Shown: positions 10,201-25,610 of the stretch, piece by piece
Layout of the letters: each line of letters begins with the position of its first letter
Numbering within the stretch: position 1 is the stretch's first letter
Assembly (NCBI GenBank): GCA_963920575.1
Contig: OY986974.1
Span: 21,125,042 to 21,189,041, forward strand
DNA length: 64,000 nt
Origin: Narthecium ossifragum
Lineage: Eukaryota; Streptophyta; Magnoliopsida; Dioscoreales; Nartheciaceae
Direction: 5' to 3'
The notes under the pieces: model-generated
Told to the model about the DNA's origin: nothing
What the model saw: the letters and a program-made list of their open reading frames with translations, nothing else
Database searches by the model: none
Program-made: the position numbers and the translations under genes

Positions 10201-12348
10201 AACGAAACATGCTCAGCACAACAATAGAATGAGAAAATGTGCCAAATGTACTTTCAATTTACTAAAACCAGTTTAGACAAATAAAAGTCAAGCAGCATTG
10301 AAACCACAATTTTTATATTACCCATCCCCTGATGATCCAACAGTCGAATTAAAACGATTAGTTTCTCTGCCCTAAATTTGCATATGGCGCATTAATGGAC
10401 ACTGATAAAAACAAAAATGTAGCAGGGCCGAAGGTTTACTAGTATCAACTGGCCTTTGCTTTACATGAAGCTGATGTTTCCCTGAGCAAAAAAAACACAT
10501 CATGATTTTTTAAGGTGGATATTGAGTCCTAAAATCCTAAGCATAATTTTCTTCTTATTTAGATATACATGATCCAGGAGAAGAGTATCGGCCACTGTCA
10601 CTTTATTCTTCATCCTTCTTCACAAAACAAGATCAATTTTGTTGCTTTCCAGATTGAGTAAATCCTTAAACTGCACACTCTTAAGAATTAGTGAAACTCA
10701 TGCCATATAGTTCATACATGTGCAAATAGCCAGATTAATCTCTAATAGCTGCTCCAATTCACCCATCAACCTGAATATGGTTTGACCCCCTAGTTTGAGT
10801 TGAGTCTAACCCATATTTCTTTCTTCTCTGGAATCCTCACACACCTCCTCAATTGTCTCAACCACACACCTCTACTGGACAGCAAGTCACATTTTCACTT
10901 TGCATGCTGAAAAACAGTGTCTTAAGTAAGTTTCTTCATTGTTAACACTTCATAGTTAATTTCGATATTATCATTAGAAGCATGTAAAGCTGAACTACAA
11001 AATACGAATATCCTACCTCAATTCTCTCTCTATCTCAGACCTCTATTGGACTGCAGGTTACATTTTCACTTTGCTTTCCAGGAAAGAGAAGCTATGTAAA
11101 TTTCTTCATTGTCAACGTCACAAACTTGTTCTTGAATCTCACATTATAAATGGCATTCTGTAAAGCCACATTTTCACTTTGCATGCTGAAAAACAGTGTC
11201 TTAAGTAAGTTTCTTCATTGTTAACACTTCATAGTTAATTTCGATATTATCATTAGAAGCATGTAAAGCTGAACTACAAAATACGAATATCCTACCTCAA
11301 TTCTCTCTCTATCTCAGACCTCTATTGGACTGCAGGTTACATTTTCACTTTGCTTTCCAGGAAAGAGAAGCTATGTAAATTTCTTCATTGTCAACGTCAC
11401 AAACTTGTTCTTGAATCTCACATTATAAATGGCATTCTGTAAAGCCAAATTATAGTGTATGACTATCCTCAAATACTTTTCTCAAGTATGAGAATTTTAA
11501 TAAGTATAAACAAAATTGCATAAAACTTTTTAAGTTCTTATTGTTGAGAAAAGCTACATCATTTTCTCAACATTAATCTAAAATAACGTTGCACAGTCAT
11601 GCCATGCACCAACAGAGATTTGCAGCTCATGCGATAATTGAAGAACTCAGGAGAAATGGCAAGCCTGATGAAAAAGAGAAAAAACAATTACCTTTTCTGA
11701 GCTAAGCTCGCGATCGCCAGAGAACACCACCACCCGCGAACACTCATTAAACCCAACATCATGAACCCATACCATGGCTCCAAACGAAACGAGCCCTACC
11801 AGAGCATTCTCCGGCAGTTGTGCGATGACATGCAAGATCTCATTTTTCACTGCCCGGAGCTCTGCAGGCTCTGAGCAAACATCTACAACAAACACAAACC
11901 CCGGTCCCGCAAGTCTTGGCGACTCCACACCCGCAACCAGCGACCCAAACGAGGAGCTAGGGCTAGGGTTATGGTTATGGTTATGGTTATGGTGAGGATT
12001 TCGAAGGAGGTACTCAACGGAGCTGTGCGTGGGGAAGAGCTCGGCGGGGAGGTTGTGGTCGGCGATTCCAGCGTAGGAACGGGGGAATGGGTTCTTAGAA
12101 GAGCAAAAGGGGCAGTGCCAAAGGGCAGAGGGGTAGTCGACGCGGGCGAAGGGGTTCAGCGCGGCTCTGCACGAGGAGCAGAGGAGAGGGTCGTAGGGGA
12201 GCACTGGAAGCTCAGGAAGTGGGGCGAGCGGGGTGCAGAGAGCGCTAGGCGGCACAACCAGCTCCGCCGCCGCCGCGGGCCCGCCCCGCGGCCACGCGTG
12301 CCACGGCCATCGGAGCCCCTCGATCGCCTCCAGCTCGGCAAAGTCCAT
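7258..12348 (-). CDS. SEC23: COPII coat GTPase-activating protein SEC23
   Basis: Two exons on the minus strand: 12348-11692 and 8916-7258, phase 0, joined as ...[19 protein letters not shown]..., giving 771 residues, the usual SEC23 length. The start was chosen at [11 protein letters not shown], the conserved SEC23 N-terminus. A zinc finger C-x2-C-x18-C-x2-C is at residues 57-82 (CSSC...CPFC). The trunk domain ([38 protein letters not shown]), the helical domain and the C-terminal gelsolin-like domain ([24 protein letters not shown]) follow in order, ending [19 protein letters not shown]23 with SEC24 forms the inner COPII coat at ER exit sites and activates SAR1 GTP hydrolysis. The single intron (8917-11691) is 2.8 kb and holds a tandem duplication. 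The GC-rich first exon contains a His-Asn repeat. Confidence 0.96.
10888..11447. repeat. Perfect 279-bp tandem duplication in the SEC23 intron
   Basis: The block starting at 10888 is repeated with an offset of 279 bp from 11167 to 11447, and I see no mismatch between the copies. Within each unit an older, diverged duplication is also visible: the segment around CCTCTACTGGAC recurs as CCTCTATTGGAC about 150 bp later, followed by the same ACATTTTCACTTTGC. Perfect identity means the duplication is recent, or an assembly artefact. Confidence 0.93.
11965..11993 (-). repeat. Hexanucleotide repeat coding for His-Asn in SEC23
   Basis: About four copies of GGTTAT on the plus strand read in frame as (His-Asn)n in SEC23 between the zinc finger ([10 protein letters not shown]) and the trunk domain (GFVFVVDVC). 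A 6-bp unit keeps the frame when copy number changes, so length variation between alleles is expected. Confidence 0.85.
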
Positions 12349-12431
12349 GGTGGAGCCCTCCCAGCATCTAGGGTCTGCGAGGGTTAGGTCCCATCGATGG
12401 CGTGTAGGAGTAACAGAGAATGGAGTAGGGC

Positions 12432-12439
12432 TAGGGTTT
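12432..12439 (-). promoter_or_regulatory. Telo-box (AAACCCTA) in the SEC23 leader
   Basis: The minus strand reads AAACCCTA about 85 bp upstream of the SEC23 start codon, in the probable 5' UTR or proximal promoter. Telo-boxes are common near transcription starts of plant genes for translation and growth, where telobox-binding factors act. Assignment rests on motif and position. Confidence 0.45.
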
Positions 12440-13818
12440 TGGAGCTTGGCGATGTGGGAGAGAGGAGAGAGGGAGACGAAGGAGAGGTGTTGGATACGAA
12501 TCGGACGGATGGATTTGTTTTGACGGCGGAGAGAGATGAGGATAGACGAGCGATACGCCGGCAGGACGGCAGCGACGACTGTTTGACTGTCAACCATTCG
12601 GATCCGGGTCGTAACTTACATGGATCGGATCCGATATGGCTTAGAGAGAGAATTGAGTTTCCCTCTTTTTTTTCTTTAAAAGAAAAAAAAAAGTTTGATT
12701 GGAAGTCAACGAGCCGGATAAAATCCAAATGCGGTCGACTCGGTTATAACTTGATCAACTGCTATGATTGTTTTTACATTATATATATACTAGTGGTGTC
12801 TCTGCCACCTTAACAAGTATCATCAACTCCATCCCAATAATATCCAATAACTTCATTCCACTAAATCTCCACTTAAGACATTCCTCCGTCACATAATATA
12901 ATAAAAATTTCACTTATAATCATAGTTTCATATAAAGATGATCTTATTCGATTAATTCAATAAGTTAATATTAGATTAGACATATTGTTACTCTTAATAT
13001 TTAAAAATCATCCACTTAATTAGGTAGCATATCTCTTATTGTTATGAAAGAAAATACTCGAGTATCGACTTAGGTGTAACACAAAATCCTCTTAATTGAG
13101 ACAGCTGAACCCATATACCTTTTTGATAATTCCTACGCGACAATTGACGCACCTCCGTGCCTGACGACCACGTATCCATCCCGGATACAATTTTTGAGCA
13201 AATCAAATAAATTTCTTTAGTTTTATATTTCTGCCCCAATAAAGTAGTGTAGACGATCAAACAGGAAGCCGTGCCAATTATATTTGGCCTTCAAAATCCT
13301 GTCCCAAATAGAATCCTCATCACTAAGCAGTTCAACTATTCAATCTCTATTCGAGTACTATATTTCACCAAATAATTTGATAATAATGAAGTTAATGAAC
13401 CGTGTATATAAACATCATCAAAAAGATACCATAGCCTAATATGACCATCAATCGAAAGCTACAAAAACCATTGATCTACACAACCGATTCCGAAAAAGAT
13501 CTGCACGAAACTCACTCTGAATTAATCTGGTAATCTTGTGACTTATTTTGGACAATCATCAGCTTCTTGCTACTCACCAAGAAGCTATAATAATGACTAT
13601 ATACAGTTCTCATTTTTGTTTTTAAATGGATCCGTAACTTATAAACAGAACTAACAGCTTCAAAGGTTAGGAGCAACATCTAAAGTGCTTCAGAACAAAA
13701 GCAGAACATATAAAAATGATTCAGGTACTAGAAAGGAAATTGCCAAAGCACAAAGCAAATGGCTACCTATCAAGAATAGGTTGCCTGCAATTCTTTATCA
13801 CTGTAACCAGTTAAATCT
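12440..13818. other. Intergenic region between SEC23 5' end and GR 3' end
   Basis: The first ~200 bp should contain the SEC23 promoter and leader. The rest is AT-rich and without a recognisable gene. The part next to 13818 is expected to hold the glutathione reductase 3' UTR. Nothing else is apparent. Confidence 0.55.
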
Positions 13819-19388
<5,570 letters not shown>

Positions 19389-20349
19389 GGCTGTGCTCCA
19401 AAACCCCACCTTTAGCTTTCGTAATGCTGCCTTATTACTCACTACCACGACTATGGTCTTTTGGGGGATTTTACATACTACTCCCTGTGAAAGACTCAAA
19501 TTACATGCTTCCTCTGGCATTCTTCAAATTTACACCTATACATTGAGGATTATCCGATTACAGTAAATTCAATAATATAGAAGAAGATATTAGAGAAATT
19601 TAAGAATGCAGTCCTACGCTATGGTTCAAGAAATTAAAACGAAACAAAATCTTCAAGGATATCAATTTCACGTATATAACTTTTTGATTGTGAAAAACAA
19701 TATCAATTTCCGGTATATATTTTTTTCATCGGATAATTGACTAAACCTCCGTGGTAACCAAACTTTACTGTTCAAAAAACCACTTCATGTGTTTTAAGCC
19801 AAAAACCCCATTTATTTATTAGTTATATTGCTCCACGAGTAAGCTGTCCTCCGTAGTGGTTCACAAAATTAGATTTTTAGAATTGGTGGGCTTGTCCGTG
19901 TGTTTTTAGCCTCTGTAACCTGTAAGGTTTTCGTTTTTGTTACACGTGCCTATCTTGCAATGGCTTAATTATGCTCTATAGTGTGAACGAAAGCGCGCTT
20001 GTGGAAGACAAAGATGCTCCTGATTTCCAGCACTGGATGTATACCTGCAGAGTTTATGGGTTTCCATCGATGACCTGCTATTTTCGAGACATTGGATCAG
20101 AATTCGAGACGTGTGATAATGGACTGTTACCTATGGGCTTTGTTTTCCATGGCAACCAGAGCAAGTTGGATTCAAACTTGAAAAAGCGCCAGTTCTAATG
20201 TCAAAATGGACATTGTATCACTAGATATTTGTGTCACTCTTCTGTGAACTATAAACTGGTTACTTAATTCTCATCAACAAATATGAATGGACTATATACC
20301 ACAAACTAGTTTGTCTCTTGAAACTAGTTTGTTGTATTATACCACAAAC
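19389..20349. other. GR upstream region; no recognisable gene
   Basis: The first 100-200 bp should hold the glutathione reductase leader and promoter. The rest is AT-rich. A short open frame at 19968-20198 has no recognisable domain. A small palindrome (ACTAGTTTG...CAAACTAG) occurs near 20305-20330 just before the minisatellite. Confidence 0.5.
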
Positions 20350-21276
20350 TAAAGAGAGAGAGAGAGAGTGGAAAGTATAAAAGTAAAAGAGAAAAGAGAA
20401 ACCGAAGAGAGAAAACTCAATCGAAAGAAAGAAAACTTAAATTGAAGAGAGAAAGCTCAATCTAAAGAGAGAAAACACAAGTCAAAAAGAGAAAACTCAA
20501 TCTAAAGAGTAAAAACTCAAGCCAAAGAGAGAAAACTCAAACCGAAGAGAGAAACTGAAGCCAAAGAGAGAAAACTCAAGCCAAAGAGAAAAAACTGAAA
20601 CTAGAAAAAGAAAACTCAAACCAGAGAGAGAACTCAAACCAATGAGAGAGAACTCAATCCAAAGAGAGAAAACTCAAGCTAAAGAGAGAAAACTCGTAAA
20701 AGAGAGAAAACTCAAGCCAAACAGAGAAAACTCAAGCCAAACAGTGAAAACTCAAACTAAAGAGAGAAAATTCAAACCAAAGAGAGAAAACTCGAACTAA
20801 AGAGAGAAAACACAAGCCAAAGATAGAAACTCAAACCAAAGAGAGAAAACTCGTAAAAGAGAGAAAACTCAAAAGAGAAGAGAGAAAACTCGTAAAAGAG
20901 GTGAGAAAACTCGTAACAGAGGAGAGAAAACTCCTAAGAGAGAGAAGACTCATAAGAGAGAGAAAACTCCTAAGAGAAAATCCATTTCATTGAGAGAAAA
21001 CCCATTCCATTGAGAGAAAACCCATTTCATTGAGAGAAAATCCATTCCAATAAGAGAAAACCCATTCCAATAAGAGAAAACTCTATCTATTGAGAGAAAA
21101 CCCATTACATTGAGAGAAAACCCATTCAGTTGAGAGAAAACTCTATCTATTACATTGAGAGGAAACCCATGACATTGAGAGAAAACTCTATCTATTGAGA
21201 GAAAACCCATTCAGTTGAGAGAAAACTCTATCTATTGAGAGAAAACCCATTACATTGAGAGAAAACTCTATCTATT
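20350..21276. repeat. Two-phase purine-rich minisatellite
   Basis: From 20350 to about 20965 the DNA is an array of imperfect 15-17 bp units built on AGAGAGAAAACTCAA, with CCAA or TAAA variants. From about 20966 to 21276 the unit changes to 19-20 bp, ATTGAGAGAAAACCCATTC, with a CTCTATCT variant alternating. The shared core GAGAGAAAAC shows both blocks derive from one ancestor. The plus strand is almost free of long pyrimidine runs in the first block. The array follows a (GA)n run at 20352, a plausible seed. Confidence 0.92.
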
Positions 21277-21642
21277 CCCCCTTTATACTTTGGAGGATTT
21301 GAAATTGGCTTGCTCGATCAATTGTCAGAGGTCAGGCATTGTAGCTGGACCTAACATATCTAGATGAATTATAGATATCCGATTGAGAAAACTGTAAGGA
21401 GAAATTAAAGAACTCGAATAAGTTACTTCAGATTGGATTCCCTCTGCTTATATGGTAATGCCTCCAATCATGATTAAACATCACACTAAAACAAATCAAA
21501 AGTTTAACATGATCATCTCATCCACATCCCTTTCTATGAAACCAAATACATTGCGTTTAACTATGAACTTGCAGAACAAATATACTCTGTTTCATGTAAT
21601 ATATACTCTACCTATCTAGTAAGACCCATACCTCAAACTCAT
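21277..21642. other. Unassigned AT-rich spacer
   Basis: I see no gene or repeat here apart from the probable 3' flank of the phytocyanin remnant on the minus strand. Confidence 0.4.
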
Positions 21643-21978
21643 CTAGCTAGCCAGCACCACTAGCAGAGCACCAATGGAACATAGCCAAGCTACCAGCATG
21701 GAATCCCTGGCACCATGGACGAACCCATTGGAGAAGTGCCTGAAGGGGTCATCTGCCACGGTGGAAGGCACCGGAGACAAAGGAACAGTAGTACCCGGCG
21801 TAGATAGCCCATGGGGGTGCAGCCCGGGAGCAGGGCTCGGAGCGCTGGCGGCGCTAACGTGAACTTGGAGCTGCATACCTCCTAAGCAATGAGAGAGCGT
21901 CCCACATATAAAGTACCTCCTCCCGGGAGCCGTGAGAGGCACCGACGTGTTGCCATTCCCAAATACCGCATGAGTAGG
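21643..21978 (-). pseudogene. Phytocyanin (plant blue-copper protein) C-terminal remnant
   Basis: The minus strand encodes VFGNGNTSVPLTAPG, then RRYFICGTLSHCLGGMQLQVHV, the signature end of a plastocyanin-like domain. The candidate type-1 copper ligands are the Cys of FIC, the His of SHC and the Met of GGM. A Pro/Ser-rich arabinogalactan-like stretch (ASAPSPAPG) and a hydrophobic tail (MLVAWLCSIGALLVVLAS), as for a GPI-anchor signal, follow before TAG. The first half of the domain and a signal peptide are missing. The frame hits TAA at 21979-21981 with no AG acceptor between it and the coding part. I read it as a truncated gene; an unrecognised distant first exon is the alternative. Confidence 0.6.
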
Positions 21979-22129
21979 TTAAGAAAAAGATTTTGAAAGC
22001 TGTCTGGGGTTTTCACCCCAAAAACAGTCTGTTATGTTTTATTGCTCCCATAAGTCTTACTTATGAGGGGTTGGCCGATTACCTCTTTTTTCATTGTGAA
22101 GACTAGAATCAATATATGCCAGATGGGTT

Positions 22130-22508
22130 ATTGTCATATTAGTCCCTCGAATCTTTGTTAATAACATATTAGTCTCTAGAATTCTGATAATATCAAAATA
22201 GTCTCCGAATGAGTTCAAAACCAACTTCCATCCGGTCACAACATGTGAGACGAAAATGACCTTATATAATAAAATAATCTAAGAAATCTAAAGCTTTAAT
22301 TTGTCTTGTCATGCTAGGCAATTTTTGTCCTTTCACATGCTGTGATCGGACCAAAGTTGACTTGATATTATCAAGATTTCATAGAATTAAGGAAAATTTG
22401 ACCGACTATCAATATGATATTAACGCAAAGAATATTCATATTAACATATACAAATGTTGATTATAAGTCTAATTTTTTCTTTTAATTAGTTGAGCTCCCA
22501 ATGGCTAG
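22130..22508. repeat. Dispersed repeat with partial copies at 25.4 and 33.1 kb
   Basis: Two segments here recur elsewhere. Positions 22334-22508 match 25358-25534, both running from CACATG(C/T)TGTGAT to CCAATGGCTAG. Positions about 22130-22230 match about 33070-33170, sharing ATATTAGT, TCTGATAATAT and AAAATA. The copies differ by substitutions and small indels. No coding capacity or terminal repeats are evident, so the class is unknown. Confidence 0.65.
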
Positions 22509-22539
22509 AATTACATAAATGTTAAGTATAAGTCACGGA

Positions 22540-24240
22540 TCATATATAATATAGGCTAAATTTTCATTTAGTATATTGTAGTTTAGTCAAAATTTTTATT
22601 CAGTCTCTAACCTTTAAAAATTTCAAATCAACTCTCCGTAGTTTCAATTTCATTCTTACGTGGGCCTTCCGTGAGTCCGTCCACTCGCCTCGCCGTCAAT
22701 GAGTTAACGATAAATTAACCCATTTTGTCCACGTGACCTACTTTTAATTTTTTTTATTAAAAATAGTCATGTCACGTCTCTCTCTCTCTTTCCTATCCAG
22801 CTCCTCCGTGAATCTATCCCTCATCCTTCTCTCTCTTCACTCTCTTCTCCCTTTTTCTCTTCCGACCATCTCGCCATCAACGCCCAGCCTCAACGAGTCC
22901 CCATCTTCACCTCTCTCTACCATCCTTCTCCCTCTTCTCTCTCTTATGGTGGTGGCTGCCGACGAGCAAACTCGCTATTAGCTTGTGTTGATCCAATGGC
23001 AGAGAGGACGTCGGAGCTAAATCGATGTCAAGGAGGGCTGATCGGCGGCCGAGACCGGCAGGGTTGAGGTCGTGGTCGCCCATAGGCGGCGGATCTGAGG
23101 TGACGGTGGCGATGGGTCTTGAGGGGAAGAAAACCATCATTTTTTTGCCGCCCAAGGAGAGGTTGTCAGCGTTGGGGAAGGGTAGATCGGGGTCCGTTGG
23201 CCTAGGGAGCCCCAGGTGGCAGTGGGGAGGCGAGGCGAGGCGGCGATACTCACGGAGGCGAGGCAGCGGTGCTCACGGCCGTTGGCGGCGATGGGCGGAA
23301 CCACGACGGTGGGTTGGGACTTCAGGAAGCTTCAGGGGTGGGTTTTGGGTGCTTCAGGTGGTTCGCCGGGGTCAGACGAGGCTGGGCAAGGTTGGAGACA
23401 GCGACTGGAGCTCTTGCTGCCATGGGGTTCGTCGGAAAGTAGGTGGGCGAGGTCGTAGAGGGTTGTGCCTAGGGCCCATGATCCTGGGGGGCCCAAAATT
23501 TTTTTTAAAGTTTTATATATATATATATATATAGCAAAACAAGCAAAACATACGATCGTTCATCTCCCACGTCCCACGGCTATCGCATACTCGCTCTCGC
23601 TTCTCGGCGACCCTCGTCGAGGTAGTCATTTCATTTACTCATCTCGTTCTTTGAATGCGCTTTAAAATTGAGTTATTGGCATCTAGATTTCTTTGCACTG
23701 TGTTGTTTCTAGTTCCAGCTCAGATTTATTTTAGAATTTCTTACTCTGGCGTGCGATGAAGTACTCCATATGCCATCTTTTGTTTTTTTTTTGTTCAATT
23801 CCTTTTTGTCTTTATCATTAGCATAAATTAAGTTTGTTTCCACAATGATGCGATGTTGAGAACAATGGTTTATTTAGCACCCATTGTAGTTACTCTTTTG
23901 TTTCACTTTTTGATTCTTCATATAAACGAGGAGAATTGGAGTGTTAAAAAAACTGGTTTATGCAAGAAGGGTGATTTTTCAGTATCCACAGATTTGATTT
24001 TTGCAAGTTTTCTATTTTCATTTGAATCTAGTATATTATTTTATTAAATTGTATTGAGATTGCTAGATTATATTTGGCGTGACAAAGTGGTTTTTTTATT
24101 TGATGAATTACAGTGTTATGTTTCTTTTTTTAATAATATATGTTTCTCTTGAAGTTTGTTTTCGAAATGAAAAAAATTATGTATTTTAGAAGATATTGGG
24201 CCCTGTTTTTATGCCTTGTCCTCATAAACCCTGCCACATA
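22540..24240. other. Low-complexity region with possible decayed hAT pieces
   Basis: This region holds a CT-rich tract (22770-22960), a GC-rich stretch (23020-23460) and a (TA)n run (23514-23533). At 23465-23500 the words GCCTAGGGCCC and GGGGGGCCCAAAA resemble the inner start of the hAT element at 62559 (GCCTAGGGCTCC). At about 24190 ATTGGGCCC resembles its end. An old hAT derivative is possible, but I could not place terminal repeats. No gene is recognisable, and open frames in the GC-rich part have no domain. Confidence 0.35.
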
Positions 24241-24300
24241 GGATGCCAGTAGGACAACAAAATGTTAACTTATAACCATCTCTCCATATAAGGATGATGA
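24228..24300 (-). repeat. Dispersed repeat, inverted copy of 34990-35215
   Basis: Read on the minus strand this segment (CATCCTTATATGG...GATGGTTATAAGTTAA...TTGTTGTCCTA) matches the repeats at about 34995-35065 and 35150-35215 in the GT47-2 intron, which are on the plus strand. It is directly followed by a (GAT)n-(AT)n microsatellite. Confidence 0.6.
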
Positions 24301-24306
24301 TGATGA

Positions 24307-24360
<54 letters not shown>
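24300..24360. repeat. (GAT)n-(AT)n microsatellite
   Basis: Several GAT units run into about 24 AT dinucleotides, ending where the first SINE-like unit begins. A second TA run (25116-25151) ends the second unit. Confidence 0.95.
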
Positions 24361-24361
<1 letters not shown>

Positions 24362-25113
24362 TACTCACCTGTGCCCCTGGCACAGTTTTTAGTTATTACT
24401 AATATAAAATTTTAACAAACTCCTTGTAGTTTGTCTGGTTAGACGGTTGTGTTGACCCGTAGGTGGTCCAGGGTTCGAAGGTTGGTCGTAGCTTTTTGTT
24501 CACCGCCACCATAAAACATAGCTAATAAAATATAAAAATATTATAAGTTTAACTTAGGGTATATAAAATAATATAAATATAAATATAAATATATGAGTCT
24601 TAGCATAAGATAATATTAATAGAACTTAGGTTGATTTGAATTAATGCATGTTTATATAAAGCAAACTTAGGGAATATATATAAAGAAACTTAGGGGATAT
24701 GAATTAATGCTGGTTTAACCGTTATTGCTCCTTATAAGGTTGATTAGTACTTACCTGTGCCCCTGGCACAATTTTTAGTTATTACTAATATAAAATTTTA
24801 ACAAACTCCTTGTAGTTTGTCTGGTTAGACGGTTGTGTTGACCCGTAGGTGGTCCAGGGTTCGAAGGTTGATCATAGCTTTTTGTTCACTGCCACCATAA
24901 AACATAGCTAATAAAATATAAAAATATTATAAGTCTAACTTAAGGTATTATAAAATAATATATATATAAGTCTTAGCATAAGATAATATTAATAGAACTT
25001 AGGTTGATTTGAATTAATGCAGGTTTATATAAAGCAAACTTAGGAAATATATATAAAGAAACTTAGAGGATATGAATTAATACAGGTTTAACTGTTATTG
25101 CTGCTTATAAGAT

Positions 25114-25119
<6 letters not shown>
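24361..25119 (+). repeat. Head-to-tail dimer of a tRNA-derived SINE-like repeat
   Basis: Two units, about 24361-24746 and 24747-25119, start GTAC(T)(C/T)ACCTGTGCCCCTGG and are offset by 386 bp over their first half. Each has a Pol III A-box-like TGGTTAGACGG (24436-24446 in unit 1), one mismatch from TRGYNNARNGG. About 25 bp further lies a B-box-like GGTTCGAAGGT (24472-24482), which matches GGTTCGA exactly. The AT-rich 3' parts contain repeated AACTTAGG words. The units differ by substitutions and a net 13-bp length change. AT runs flank the dimer on both sides. The arrangement fits a tRNA-derived SINE, but no target-site duplication was identified. Confidence 0.6.
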
Positions 25120-25153
<34 letters not shown>

Positions 25154-25200
25154 TATCAAAGAATACAGAGTAACAACCGCATCATATGCATCAAGAGTTT

Positions 25201-25293
25201 TAGCCCTTTTGTTCGGTTTTTTTCTTTCTATTTCTGGTCTTCTTGTTTGCTTCCCCGTCCCTTGGACTCATCTATCCAAAAAAAAAAATATAG
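25201..25293 (+). mobile_element. 5'-truncated L1 scrap with perfect 15-bp TSD
   Basis: A 93-bp fragment ends GACTCATCTATCC plus an A-tract, very like the tail of the L1 at window start (GGCTCATCTAATC plus A-tract). It is bracketed by identical 15-mers ATGCATCAAGAGTTT at 25186-25200 and 25294-25308. Perfect target-site duplications show insertion by target-primed reverse transcription with extreme 5' truncation. It lies just downstream of the GT47-1 stop codon. Confidence 0.85.
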
Positions 25294-25610
25294 ATGCATC
25301 AAGAGTTTGGTTCGCTTGAGAGGAACTGAGACCACTCTTGATCTGCTTCTCCTCCTCCACATGTTGTGATGGGACGAAAGTGGACTTGATATTATCAAGA
25401 TTCTAGAGACTGATGTGAAATTAAGGAAAATTGGATGGACTATTAGTATGACATTAATCCAAAGAATATTCATATCAACATATTGAGTATAAGTCTAATT
25501 TTTTCTTTTGATTAGTTGAGCCCCCAATGGCTAGGCATCATATGCATCAAGAGTTTGGTTCGCTTGAGAGGAACTGAGACCCCTCTTGCTCTACTTCTCC
25601 TCCTCCATAC
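25294..25610. repeat. Partial duplication of the GT47-1 coding end
   Basis: The last ~60 bp of GT47-1 (on the plus strand starting ATGCATCAAGAGTTTGG, 25543) are repeated at 25294-25360 as a non-coding copy. Between them lies the dispersed repeat 25358-25534. The copies differ at a few positions. The left copy has lost the reading frame context and serves as 3' flank. Confidence 0.8.

Noticed and set aside
19968..20198. 75-codon open frame (MLYSVNESALVEDK...)
   Set aside because: No recognisable domain, AT-rich flanks, no partner exon; consistent with chance.
20950..21210. Open frame on the minus strand with repeated GFSLN/RVFSQ motifs
   Set aside because: It is only the minisatellite translated; codon periodicity comes from the repeat unit.
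20350..21276. Regular spaced repeats resembling a CRISPR array
   Set aside because: Units are contiguous and diverge gradually, there are no unique spacers, and the host is a eukaryote.
23025..23534. 170-codon open frame rich in Arg, Gly and Trp
   Set aside because: Lies in a GC-rich low-complexity block; several overlapping frames are open; no domain.
24436..24482. tRNA gene, because of A- and B-box motifs
   Set aside because: No cloverleaf can be drawn around the boxes, spacing is short, and the unit is a tandem repeat; SINE-like is the better reading.
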